Shown piece after piece: positions 35,544-44,593 of a stretch of 64,000 nucleotides of DNA. The position numbers and the translations under genes are program-made. Origin of the DNA: a bacterium (GTDB taxonomy: Bacteria; UBA8248); the NCBI GenBank assembly GCA_022828125.1, contig JAJEJD010000020.1, positions 310,001 to 374,000 of the forward strand, read 5' to 3'. How positions within the stretch are numbered: position 1 is the stretch's first letter; every line of letters starts with the position of its first letter. A model generated the notes under the pieces. It worked only from the letters and a program-made list of their open reading frames with translations. It was not told where the DNA came from and did not search any database.

Positions 35544-36880
35544 GCGAGACCCCCCATGAGAGTCGCCGCAATCTCGCATCCACGATGAAATATCTCCACG
35601 TCGATATTCTCATCCGGGGCATGGGCGTTCGAATCGGCATTGGCGAGCGGGAACCAGACGGACGGGAGCCCCAAGTCTCTCGTGAACATGCTGTCGGGCA
35701 CGCTGCCGCCGAAGTTCGGGTAGATGACGGGCTCGTCCCCATACCCGGCGACGGCCTGGATCACCTTTTGTACATAGGGGTTGTCCGCCGGCGTTTTGCT
35801 GGCATCGAACGTGGCCATCTTGCGCACCTCGATGTCATCGAAACCTTCTGCTTTCAAAAACGAACACACATCATCAAACAGCTTGTCCGGGTCCTGCTCC
35901 ACTACGAGGCGGAAATCCAGCTTGGCGCGCGCGGAACCCGGCAATATAGTTTTCATACCATCGTTGGAATATCCCCCTTGGAATCCACAAATATTCAGGT
36001 TCGGCTGTGTGAGAACTTTCTTATAAAAGGCTGGAAGTTCCGGTATCTGAGAAACGCCTTCTCCGATCACGGCCTGAAGCTCCGTCTCCGGGTCGGGAAT
36101 TCCCTCAAGCGCATCCTGGTCCGCCTCACCCACTGGGAGCACGGACTCATAAAATCCTGGCACGCGCACCCTGCCCTCACCGTCGCGCAGGCATTGCACG
36201 GCCTCCATGAGGCGCCAGAACGGATTCGGGGCCGCTCCACCATAAGACCCGGAATGAAGGTCTTTCCCGACGCCGTGCGAGACAAGTTCGATATAGAGCA
36301 ATCCCCTGCACCCCAATGAGAGCGTCGGCCTGCCCGACGGGTGTAACGAGCCGTCGGATGAGCAGGCGATATCCGCTGTCAACAATTCCTTGTTCGATTG
36401 GATGAATTTCCTCAAGCTGGGGGAACCCATCTCTTCTTCCCCCTCTATCAAAAACTTGAGGTTAATGGGCACTTTCATGTTTGTCTGGTGGTAGGCCTCG
36501 ACCGCCTTGATTTGCGCGAAATGCTGGCCCTTGTTGTCTCCCGACCCACGTGCGTAGAGGCGGCCATCTCGCACCTGGGGCTCGAATGGCTCTGAGTTCC
36601 AACCCTCGGAGATATCGGCCGGTTGAACGTCATAGTGGCCATATATCAGCATGGTAGGAGCATCCGGAGGCCCCTTCACTTCCCCGTATACGAGAGAAAT
36701 GCCCTCGGTCGGCAGAATTTGCGCCTCAATGCCCGCGACGTCCATCAATCCCGCCAGATGCCCTGCCGCTTCCTCGACGCCGATGCCCAACGTGCTAATG
36801 GAGGGTATTTCGAGGTATTCGATGAGTTCCGCCAAGTTTTGCTCTCTTCTCGACCGCAGAAAATCAATCACCGCCATCAT
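35540..36880 (-). CDS. M20 family metallopeptidase (dipeptidase)
   Basis: A 446-residue cytosolic zinc exopeptidase of the M20 family, close to CNDP-type dipeptidases. YGHYDVQPAD (near residue 80) carries the first metal ligand and catalytic Asp. ARGSGDNKGQ supplies the bridging Asp, and EGEEEMGSPSL the general base and third ligand Glu pair. The lid domain in the middle is intact. It overlaps the DUF488 gene at its stop. No signal peptide. Expected activity is hydrolysis of dipeptides or N-acyl amino acids. Confidence 0.92.
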   Translation of the reverse strand: MMAVIDFLRSRREQNLAELIEYLEIPSISTLGIGVEEAAGHLAGLMDVAGIEAQILPTEGISLVYGEVKGPPDAPTMLIYGHYDVQPADISEGWNSEPFEPQVRDGRLYARGSGDNKGQHFAQIKAVEAYHQTNMKVPINLKFLIEGEEEMGSPSLRKFIQSNKELLTADIACSSDGSLHPSGRPTLSLGCRGLLYIELVSHGVGKDLHSGSYGGAAPNPFWRLMEAVQCLRDGEGRVRVPGFYESVLPVGEADQDALEGIPDPETELQAVIGEGVSQIPELPAFYKKVLTQPNLNICGFQGGYSNDGMKTILPGSARAKLDFRLVVEQDPDKLFDDVCSFLKAEGFDDIEVRKMATFDASKTPADNPYVQKVIQAVAGYGDEPVIYPNFGGSVPDSMFTRDLGLPSVWFPLANADSNAHAPDENIDVEIFHRGCEIAATLMGGLA

Positions 36881-37006
36881 TCCAACTCTCCTTCACTATA
36901 ATTTCGATGCGCCAGGATGTTGCCGAAATCGTTCCCCCGGATTATTCTCAATAATAGTGTGAACCCGCCGAATTCTTTTTGCCGCCGAGCAAAAACTGGA
37001 TTTCGC

Positions 37007-38017
37007 ATGATTCGATTTGTTCTTAGCATAATTCATCGCTTCTTCAAGATCATCCGCATAAGATCCCTCTTGCTTTTCATCTTCGCTATGCTGATGGTGA
37101 CAAGCTGCGCCCGGCCCCGAACCTTGAACCTGGCTCCTGCTCCCACCGGAAACTACGATCACCAGGAGGACTACGTTGAACTGCCATCGAGCATCGAAAA
37201 CGCCTCAATGACGGGATACCTGGTACGTCCCTCGAAAGATGGGAGATACCCTTGCGTCGTATTGCTTCACGGTAAAGGCGGCTGGTGGCGGGCATACATC
37301 CGTTACGCCCGAAAACTCGCGAGCCATGGATTCTCATCCTTGGTCATCAATTATTACTCGGTGCACCAGGTGGACCTTGAGGGCCTTAGAACACCTTTCA
37401 TTCAACGAAAGTCGAATTTCGAGCGCCAGAATGAAGACATCAACCAAGCCATTTCCGCCTTTGCGAATAGCGTGCATTGCCTGCAAGACAAGGTCGGTCT
37501 CATCGGATTCTCGCTCGGCGCAGACAAGGCATTTCGCGCGGCCGCGTCGCTTCCGGTCGTAAAGGCCGTGGTAGCTTATTATGGCCCCTATGATTATGAG
37601 GCTCTCATAAAAAAACGCATCAGTTCCGTAGTTCTCGCGTTGGCGACAGAGGATCTGCTTCGCTGGAAAGAATATCTGGAACTTCACAGTCCCGCCAACA
37701 AGATACAAAACTCAAAAGCCTCTACGTTGATGTTTCACGGTGTTACGGATAGGCTGATTCCCGTCCAGCAATCATTCACTATGATGAGAAAGCTGCGAGC
37801 AAGAAAGTCAGGCCACGCTCAATTGAAACTTTACGAGGGCACCGGCCACAATTTTGTTCTCAGAAGAAGAACTCCCCGGGAAAGAGAAGACTCGATTCGG
37901 CTCGCGCTGATATTCCTCAAAAAACACTTGCCTCAAACCATTGAACCATCCAAAGCACAAAAAGTGAGTAAAAAACGAGCCAATCTTCATTCTTATTCCG
38001 ACAAACAAAACAGTTGA
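37007..38017 (+). CDS. Dienelactone hydrolase-like lipoprotein
   Basis: A 336-residue exported alpha/beta hydrolase. The hydrophobic N-terminus ends in MVTSC, making Cys34 the likely lipidation site. VVLLHGKGGWW is the oxyanion-hole strand, GFSLG places a serine nucleophile at 169 (dienelactone hydrolases normally have Cys), FHGVTDRLIP holds the acid and GTGHNF the histidine. A lysine-rich tail follows. The frame is open upstream to 36917, but ATG 37007 begins at the signal peptide. The DUF3604 gene starts six bases after its stop. Confidence 0.82.
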   Translation: MIRFVLSIIHRFFKIIRIRSLLLFIFAMLMVTSCARPRTLNLAPAPTGNYDHQEDYVELPSSIENASMTGYLVRPSKDGRYPCVVLLHGKGGWWRAYIRYARKLASHGFSSLVINYYSVHQVDLEGLRTPFIQRKSNFERQNEDINQAISAFANSVHCLQDKVGLIGFSLGADKAFRAAASLPVVKAVVAYYGPYDYEALIKKRISSVVLALATEDLLRWKEYLELHSPANKIQNSKASTLMFHGVTDRLIPVQQSFTMMRKLRARKSGHAQLKLYEGTGHNFVLRRRTPREREDSIRLALIFLKKHLPQTIEPSKAQKVSKKRANLHSYSDKQNS

Positions 38018-38023
38018 CACGTA

Positions 38024-40249
38024 ATGGATACGACACCAGACGGCAGACACGGCAAGAACGAATCCTGGGTTCGCGAATGGGTGGGTTGGAGTGAACTCGC
38101 TCCCGCCGGGAACGTGGAGGCGGGCGCTTGGGGTACTTGGGAACTCACTTACCACGTTGGCAGATACGGCGTGGACGATGGGGGAACGATTGTGCTCTCA
38201 CGTCGCTTTGCCAGCGATTGGGCCAAGCCGCAAACCGACGCGCCCGGCGAACCTCACTATGCGAGCGTGACTACGAGCGGAAGCGCCTCCCTCAGGGTAA
38301 GATGGGATCCCAAATCGAACATCAGACCCTGGCAGCAAGGGCTGGCCATTGATGTATTTGATAGCTATCTGGCGGAAGGAGATACGGTAACCATCGTTCT
38401 GGGAGACCGAAGCAGGGGCGGGGCTGGAACCCGTGCTCAAACCTTTTGCGAAAAAAATTTCCGCTTTCGGCTCTTCGTCGATTGCTTCGGCTCGAATCGT
38501 TTCATTGAAGCAGCCGATACGCCCGCCTTCTCCATTGTTCCAGGAAAACCCGCCCGCCTCGTCATCCATGGCGCGACTGAACAGGCAATAGATGAGACTT
38601 CCTGGATGCAAGTGAAACTCGAGGATATTTGGGGGAATCCATGTCACGGCATAGATGCGCAAGTCTCGCTCACTGCCGAAGGGGGAATCTGTGAGGGGCT
38701 GCCCGGAACCGTTCAGTTCGAGTGCGATGAGCCCGCCGTCGCCCGCCTGGAGAATTTACGTTGGGAATCGGGGAAATGGGGACGAATTCGAGGCGACGCC
38801 GAGGGCGACATCCCTCCTGCATACAGCAATTACGTTTATGCCATGGAGAAAACCCATCAATGGCAGCCATTCTGGGGCGACCTCCACGGCCAGAGCGAAG
38901 AGACGGTAGGCACGAATACCGCAGACGATTATTTCGCCTTCGCCCGCGACATGGCGGGGGCGCAATTCTCCTGTCATCAGGGAAATGATTTTCAGGTCAC
39001 CAAAGATACCTGGAGCGCCATTCGCGCGGCCACGAAGAAATACAACGATCCGGGGCGCTTCGTCACGTTCCTGGGAGTCGAATGGTCCGCCGTGACGGGC
39101 ATGGGCGGGGACAGAAACGTCATGTATCTCGGCGACGACGGCCCTCTGCACAGAACCAGCCACTGGCAGCTGGATGACTGGACTGATCAGGATACGGACA
39201 GATACCCCCTCGATGAGCTTTACGGCGCAATGGAAGGGCGTAGCGACGTCACTTTGATCCCCCACATCGGAGGGCGGCGAGCGAGCCTGGACTATCACCA
39301 CGCAGGGCTTGAGCGCGTCATGGAGATATATTCTTCCTGGGGACGATTCGAATGGTTCGTGGAGGAAGCTCTGGAAAAAGGTTGGCGCGTGGGCATCACG
39401 GCGGGGAGCGATGGACACAAGGGCCGACCAGGAGCCAGCTACCCGGGAGCAGCCATTTTCGGGGTCTATGGCGGTTACGTCTGCATATTTGCAACAGAAC
39501 TCACGCGCGAGAGCCTTTGGGAAGCGATTCAGGCCAGACGCGTCTACGCGACCACGGGAAAGAAGATTCATCTATCCTTCTCGGCTGGAAACCATTTCAT
39601 CGGAGAGGAATTTGAATCCTCCACCCCCCCTGTGTTCAAGGTCCGGGCCATGGGTGAATGCGGCATCGAGTCGATAGAACTGAAGCGCGCTTCAAAAACC
39701 ATCTGCTCCTATCGCCCCAAAGATGCAATTGCCCGGAATTCAGATTGGTTTCGTGTCTCGTGGAGCGGCGCCCGAATACACCAGCGCAACCGCCAGACTC
39801 ACTGGCACGGCGGTTTGCGGGTCGATAAAGGGAGAATTGAAGAGCCAAGAAACTGGCAAGTGGATAACCTGGAAGAAGGCATTCAATCGGTCGATGAGCG
39901 AAGTATTCAGTGGCTGAGCCGAACGACCGGGGATGCGGACGGCGTCGAATTCCGCCATACAGGCGGAGACGATACAACGCTCTTTTTCGAAACCGAAGTC
40001 GTTTCCTTTGAGGTAAAACTCGATGATATCAACGCCGTTCCGTATGTGATAGAAGCCGGCGGCGTTCGTCAACAGGTGGAAGTGCAGCGCATCAGTCCTA
40101 CAACTGGAAACCCTTATGCGAACGTCACGTTCAACGTCGATAAAAGCGATTTTCACGATGGCTGGAACCCCTATTTCGTCAGGTTGATGCAAGAAGACGG
40201 TGCCTTGGCCTGGAGCAGTCCTATTTTTGCAAAAAGGGTGAAAAAATGA
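38024..40249 (+). CDS. DUF3604-type (PHP-like) protein
   Basis: A 741-residue protein whose central part matches DUF3604, a family related to PHP metal-dependent phosphoesterases. FWGDLHGQSEET (near residue 285), HQGNDFQVT, LIPHIGGR and TAGSDGHKGRPGA contain His/Asp residues placed like PHP metal ligands. The first 270 residues look like beta-sandwich sequence, and no signal peptide is present. It overlaps the PIG-L gene by an ATGA, and the DLH lipoprotein gene lies six bases upstream, so the three form one transcription unit. No substrate is known for the family. Confidence 0.82.
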   Translation: MDTTPDGRHGKNESWVREWVGWSELAPAGNVEAGAWGTWELTYHVGRYGVDDGGTIVLSRRFASDWAKPQTDAPGEPHYASVTTSGSASLRVRWDPKSNIRPWQQGLAIDVFDSYLAEGDTVTIVLGDRSRGGAGTRAQTFCEKNFRFRLFVDCFGSNRFIEAADTPAFSIVPGKPARLVIHGATEQAIDETSWMQVKLEDIWGNPCHGIDAQVSLTAEGGICEGLPGTVQFECDEPAVARLENLRWESGKWGRIRGDAEGDIPPAYSNYVYAMEKTHQWQPFWGDLHGQSEETVGTNTADDYFAFARDMAGAQFSCHQGNDFQVTKDTWSAIRAATKKYNDPGRFVTFLGVEWSAVTGMGGDRNVMYLGDDGPLHRTSHWQLDDWTDQDTDRYPLDELYGAMEGRSDVTLIPHIGGRRASLDYHHAGLERVMEIYSSWGRFEWFVEEALEKGWRVGITAGSDGHKGRPGASYPGAAIFGVYGGYVCIFATELTRESLWEAIQARRVYATTGKKIHLSFSAGNHFIGEEFESSTPPVFKVRAMGECGIESIELKRASKTICSYRPKDAIARNSDWFRVSWSGARIHQRNRQTHWHGGLRVDKGRIEEPRNWQVDNLEEGIQSVDERSIQWLSRTTGDADGVEFRHTGGDDTTLFFETEVVSFEVKLDDINAVPYVIEAGGVRQQVEVQRISPTTGNPYANVTFNVDKSDFHDGWNPYFVRLMQEDGALAWSSPIFAKRVKK

Positions 40250-40971
40250 CGACGGACAAATTACCCACTCTCGATGAAAATTGGCAGCGGGCGCTGGCCA
40301 TCGTGGCGCATCCGGATGACATGGAATTCGGTGCGTCAAGCGCAGTCGCGAGGTGGACGGCCCAAGGCAAGGAAATCTCTTATATCCTCATGACGAGTGG
40401 TGAAGCGGGCATCGACGGAATGTCGCCGGAAGAAGCCGGTCCCGTGAGAGAGGAAGAAGAAATAAAAAGCGCCGCCATCGTCGGCGTCGAAAAAGTGGAA
40501 TTCCTGGGCTATACGGATGGGATCATCGAGTACAATCTGGCTCTAAGGCGCGACCTCACCCGGAAAATCAGAGCTTATCGCCCCGAAATCGTGATTACCC
40601 TTTCCCACCATCTCACCTGGCCGGGGGGTCCTTTGAATATGGCGGACCACCGCTGGCTCGCCTATGGCGTGATGGATGCGAGCCGTGATGCAGGAAATCG
40701 CTGGATTTTTCCAGAGTTGTTGGATGAAGGTCTGAATCCTTGGGCGGGCATTCGCATGGTGTTGCTCAGCGGCTCTCCTGAACCTACATATGCCGTTGAC
40801 GTAAGCGGGTACCTCGAGAAAGGAATTGAATCTTTGCAAGCGCACAGACTCTATATCGACAATCTCGCACAAGGGTTCGACCCCGTCGGTTTCCTTACCC
40901 AAGCGGCCGCCGAAACAGGGAAACAAGCCGGATTTCAACATGCAGTATCATTCGAGGCGATCTTGATATAA
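40246..40971 (+). CDS. PIG-L/LmbE family deacetylase
   Basis: A 241-residue zinc-dependent N-deacetylase of the LmbE fold. AHPDDMEFG (21-29) is the diagnostic metal and catalytic motif, and MADHR (about 134-138) supplies the third ligand. Family members remove acetyl groups from GlcNAc conjugates such as GlcNAc-PI, mycothiol and bacillithiol precursors. Its start overlaps the DUF3604 stop (ATGA), suggesting the two proteins act on one substrate. Confidence 0.9.
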   Translation: MTTDKLPTLDENWQRALAIVAHPDDMEFGASSAVARWTAQGKEISYILMTSGEAGIDGMSPEEAGPVREEEEIKSAAIVGVEKVEFLGYTDGIIEYNLALRRDLTRKIRAYRPEIVITLSHHLTWPGGPLNMADHRWLAYGVMDASRDAGNRWIFPELLDEGLNPWAGIRMVLLSGSPEPTYAVDVSGYLEKGIESLQAHRLYIDNLAQGFDPVGFLTQAAAETGKQAGFQHAVSFEAILI

Positions 40972-41090
40972 ATATCTGAAAAAATCCCCGTTCAAGGCTA
41001 TATATTCTCAAGCGAATTGGGTAGTATTCGCCTGCGGTTGGGCTGTATTGCACATAGTTATATAGATTCATATATTCGATGAGGGAATGA

Positions 41091-42035
41091 ATGCTTGATG
41101 ATGCAACAAAACAAGAATTAAGAGAAAAACATTACAACGCCACTGTCGCAGATATCGTCTGGCAGCATGAGACGCTTGCATGTTTTCGGGTAAAACCCGA
41201 TTTCGACTTTCCCGAATACAAATCAGGGCAATACACGACACTTGGTCTGGGCAACTGGGAGCCTCGCCACGAAGACGCCGTCCAGGAGAAAGTACTCGAC
41301 GAAAAAAGAATTCGGCGATTGGGCAGGCGCGCCTATTCTGTGTCTCACCCGGTTGTCAACGGAGCGGGAGAATTATTTCCGCCGGAAGACCTGGATTTTC
41401 TTGAATTCTACATCGTCATGGTCATCGGCGAGGAAGGCGAACCTGCGCCCCTGCTCACCCCGAGACTTTTCCTCCTGAAATCCGGCGACCGTATCCACAT
41501 GGGTCAAAAATTTACTGGTGAATACACGCTCGACTGCATGAATGATATTCGGGGTGACGAAAACTCTCTCGTCGTTTTCGCAGGCACGGGGACAGGAGAA
41601 GGCCCCCACAACCATATGATATGGGAATTACTTCGTACCGGCTACAAAGGCCAAATCGCCAGCATCAACGTCGTGCGCTACAATAACGACCTCGCATACG
41701 AAGCCATCTATAGAGAACTTGAGAAGAAATATCCCCAACTCACATATCACGCGCTCACCACGCGCGAGGCGGATACCATTAACAACAAGGTCTATGTGCA
41801 GGATTATCTCGCAACGGGCATGTTTGAGGAAAACCTCGGTCGCAAGATGGACCCTGCGAACACGCATCTGTTCTTGTGCGGAAATCCCGACATGATCGGC
41901 ATCCCGAAAGTACGTGAAGGCGAGAAGATATGGCCCGAAGGCGCGCCGGGCGTTATCCAGATCATGGAAGATCGCGGCTTCACGATGGACTACGGCCGGA
42001 CGAAGGGAAACATCCACTACGAGAAATATTGGTAA
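41091..42035 (+). CDS. Ferredoxin--NADP+ reductase-like flavoprotein
   Basis: A 314-residue FAD/NAD(P)-binding oxidoreductase. RAYSVSHPV is the RxYS FAD-isoalloxazine motif. VVFAGTGTGEGPHNHMI is the pyridine-nucleotide loop, and LFLCGNPDMIGIP is the C-terminal NAD(P) motif. It shuttles electrons between NAD(P)H and ferredoxin or flavodoxin. A GAGGGA site precedes the ATG. The enoyl-CoA hydratase gene starts 56 bases later, and the downstream ferredoxin-dependent AOR makes a shared ferredoxin pool plausible. Confidence 0.87.
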   Translation: MLDDATKQELREKHYNATVADIVWQHETLACFRVKPDFDFPEYKSGQYTTLGLGNWEPRHEDAVQEKVLDEKRIRRLGRRAYSVSHPVVNGAGELFPPEDLDFLEFYIVMVIGEEGEPAPLLTPRLFLLKSGDRIHMGQKFTGEYTLDCMNDIRGDENSLVVFAGTGTGEGPHNHMIWELLRTGYKGQIASINVVRYNNDLAYEAIYRELEKKYPQLTYHALTTREADTINNKVYVQDYLATGMFEENLGRKMDPANTHLFLCGNPDMIGIPKVREGEKIWPEGAPGVIQIMEDRGFTMDYGRTKGNIHYEKYW

Positions 42036-42091
42036 CACCTGTATTTCAGACCTCACCTCGGCGTAAGTAGGCATTACCCGCAGGAGGCCCT

Positions 42092-42871
42092 ATGCCCGAT
42101 CTTATTCATCAAGCCGAGGGCGCACTCTCCATCCTGAAGTTCAACAGAAAAGACGTTCGTAACGCCATCAACGAAGAAATCATGCAGGGTCTCACCGAGG
42201 TCCTGGATACCCTTGAAACTTCGAACGAACTGAGAGCCGTTATCCTCACGGGTGCAGGCGAGGAGGCGTTCTGCTCGGGTGGCGACTTGAAATGGCTACA
42301 ATCTTTTGAAACACACGAAGAAGGGATGGGCATGAGCAGACGGATGCAGGAAATTATGGGGCGTCTGTCCGCACTGCCGGTACCCGTCATAGCCATTTTG
42401 AACGGATACGCCTTGGGCGGTGGAACCGAAATCGCCATGGCCTGTGACATGCGGATCATCGAGGAGCACGCCTACATGAGTTTCAAGCAAGCTCGCGTGG
42501 GTCTCATGACGGGCTGGGGAGGCGGGGGGCGTCTCCTCCGCACAATCGGCTACGGGCGAGCGTTGGAACTTTTGACCACATGCAAAGAACTGAGCCCAGA
42601 AGATGCGCTCAAGATGGGACTTGCAAACGCCGTAGTGCCCAAAGGGGACGGACTTCGCGTCGCCAAGGCGATGGTAGAAGAAATTTCTAAAAGCGCTCCG
42701 GGAGCCATCCGCTCATTGAAGGCGTTGCTCTTGTTCGGATTAGAAAATACACTGGAAAAAACGACAAGTTGGGAATCGTCCCTATTTGCAGATCTTTGGG
42801 TATCAGAAGATCATGATGAAGCGGTAAATGCGTTTTTTGAAAAGCGAAGCCCCGTATTCAAGGGGAGATGA
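42092..42871 (+). CDS. Enoyl-CoA hydratase/isomerase family protein
   Basis: A 259-residue crotonase-fold protein acting on acyl-CoA thioesters. NAINEEIMQGL and CSGGDLKWLQ form the first oxyanion-hole region, and GYALGGGTEIAMACDMR the second. The usual hydratase catalytic Glu pair is only partly evident, so a decarboxylase or isomerase role (for example ethyl- or methylmalonyl-CoA decarboxylase) is possible. That alternative suits its position directly before the methylmalonyl-CoA mutase gene. The spacing of seven bases indicates one operon. Confidence 0.87.
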   Translation: MPDLIHQAEGALSILKFNRKDVRNAINEEIMQGLTEVLDTLETSNELRAVILTGAGEEAFCSGGDLKWLQSFETHEEGMGMSRRMQEIMGRLSALPVPVIAILNGYALGGGTEIAMACDMRIIEEHAYMSFKQARVGLMTGWGGGGRLLRTIGYGRALELLTTCKELSPEDALKMGLANAVVPKGDGLRVAKAMVEEISKSAPGAIRSLKALLLFGLENTLEKTTSWESSLFADLWVSEDHDEAVNAFFEKRSPVFKGR

Positions 42872-42878
42872 CCCCGAA

Positions 42879-44465
42879 ATGACAAACGATGACCCACAGG
42901 TAAAAACACGTTCAGGCCTCGCTGCAGAAAACACTTACGGCCCTGGGGATATGCCTCAGAGCTATGAACCGGGTAAACCCGGTGAATATCCTCTCACACG
43001 CGGCATTCATCCTGAGATGTACAGAAAACGCCTGTGGACGATGCGCCAGTATTCGGGTTTCGGAACCGCTGAGGATACGAACCAGCGATACCGCTTTTTA
43101 CTTGACGAGGGAAACACCGGGCTTTCTGTTGCCCTCGATCTTCCGACACAACTGGGACTCGACAGCGACAATGAGAAATCAGCCGGTGAAGTCGGCAAAG
43201 TAGGTGTAGCCATCGACTCACTGGCGGATATGGAAACCATTTTTCAAGGCATTCCGCTCGACAAGATCAGCACGTCCTTCACCATTAACTCAACGGCCGC
43301 CATCCTTTATGCCATGTACGTCGCGGTCGGCAAGAAACAAGGCGTTTCGCCCGCTCAGCTTACCGGCACCATCCAGAACGACATCCTGAAAGAATACGTT
43401 TCCCGCGGTACTTGGATTTTTCCGCCCGAGCCTTCACTACGGCTGATCGTCGATACGGTTGAATACGGCGTGAAAAACACCCCCAGGTTCAACACCATCA
43501 GCGCTGCGGGCGCTCATTTCAGGGACGCCGGCGCAACCGCCGTCCAGGAAGGCGGCTTTACCCTCGCTGACGCGATTGTTTATGTGGAAAGATGCCTGGA
43601 GCGTGGGCTTGATATCGACGAGTTCGCTCCCAGACTCAGCTTTTATTTTTACACCCACATGGATTTTTTCGAAGAAATCGCCAAGTACAGAGCCATGCGG
43701 ACGCTTTGGGCCAAACTCATGCGGGAGCGTTTTGGCGCCAAAAACGAGAGAAGTTGGCTCTTCCGCTTCGGCGTCGTTTGCGGCGGCAGCACACTCACAG
43801 CGCAAGAACCCGAGAATAATATCGTCCGCGTAACATATGAGGCTCTCTCCGCTGTGCTCGGCGGCGCTCAAACCATTTTTACTTGCGCTTACGACGAAGC
43901 GCTCGCGTTGCCGACCGAAGAAAGCGCCCTACTCGCCCTGCGCACCCAGCATATCATCGCCCATGAGAGCGGCGTACCCGACGTGGCGGATCCTTTTGGT
44001 GGTTCATATTATTTGGAAAATTTGACTGCCCGCATGGAAGGTGAGATGGCGCAGATTATCGAAGATGTGGAAGAGCGCGGCGGTATGGTCGAGTGCATCC
44101 AAAGAGGCGTAGTGCAAAAGTGGGTAGCAGAGAGCGCGTTCCGCTGGCAAAAAGCAGTGGATGCCCAGGAACAAACTATCGTCGGCGTGAATAAATATGC
44201 GCGGGAGGAGCCTCCCTCACAAGAGATATTCACGATCGACCCTGAACTTGAAGAACGCCAGAAGAAACAACTGAAGAAATTGAAGAAAGAACGAGACTCT
44301 TCGCAGACGGAACAAAGCCTAAAGCGCCTCGAAGAGGCCGCCAGAAGCGATGAGAATCTCATGGAACCTATATCCGAGGCGGTGGAGGCTTATGCCACCA
44401 TCGGGGAGATAACGGATGTGATGCGCGGCGTTTTCGGAGAGTTTCAAGAGCCTGTAGCTTTCTAG
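42879..44465 (+). CDS. Methylmalonyl-CoA mutase, large (catalytic) subunit
   Basis: A 528-residue TIM-barrel subunit of adenosylcobalamin-dependent methylmalonyl-CoA mutase, interconverting methylmalonyl- and succinyl-CoA. RQYSGFGTAEDTNQRY, DLPTQLGLDSDN and TIQNDILKEY are family signatures. Tyr in RQYSGF, Arg in SRGTWIFPPEP and His in SAAGAHFRDAGA match the methylmalonyl-type rather than isobutyryl-type pocket. The B12-binding domain (DxHxxG) is absent, so a separate small subunit must be encoded elsewhere. The tail is lysine/glutamate-rich. The ATG at 42879 follows the hydratase stop. Confidence 0.9.
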   Translation: MTNDDPQVKTRSGLAAENTYGPGDMPQSYEPGKPGEYPLTRGIHPEMYRKRLWTMRQYSGFGTAEDTNQRYRFLLDEGNTGLSVALDLPTQLGLDSDNEKSAGEVGKVGVAIDSLADMETIFQGIPLDKISTSFTINSTAAILYAMYVAVGKKQGVSPAQLTGTIQNDILKEYVSRGTWIFPPEPSLRLIVDTVEYGVKNTPRFNTISAAGAHFRDAGATAVQEGGFTLADAIVYVERCLERGLDIDEFAPRLSFYFYTHMDFFEEIAKYRAMRTLWAKLMRERFGAKNERSWLFRFGVVCGGSTLTAQEPENNIVRVTYEALSAVLGGAQTIFTCAYDEALALPTEESALLALRTQHIIAHESGVPDVADPFGGSYYLENLTARMEGEMAQIIEDVEERGGMVECIQRGVVQKWVAESAFRWQKAVDAQEQTIVGVNKYAREEPPSQEIFTIDPELEERQKKQLKKLKKERDSSQTEQSLKRLEEAARSDENLMEPISEAVEAYATIGEITDVMRGVFGEFQEPVAF

Positions 44466-44536
44466 CGGCTTTACCTCGTCTTACCGCTTGCCCAAGCGGC
44501 TAAAACGCGGAATAATCACTTGCTAACGAGAAATCA

Positions 44537-44554
44537 CTAAATTTCTAAATTTAG
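44537..44554. promoter_or_regulatory. Perfect palindrome upstream of the AOR gene (possible operator)
   Basis: CTAAATTT and AAATTTAG form a perfect 8-2-8 inverted repeat 40 bases before the AOR start codon, in an AT-rich leader. Its size and position fit an operator for a dimeric regulator; an RNA hairpin is also possible. A second, GC-rich hairpin (44484-44499) lies just after the mutase stop. Confidence 0.4.
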
Positions 44555-44593
44555 AATCCTATACGGCATATTCATAGGAGGTGGCAATAAAAA

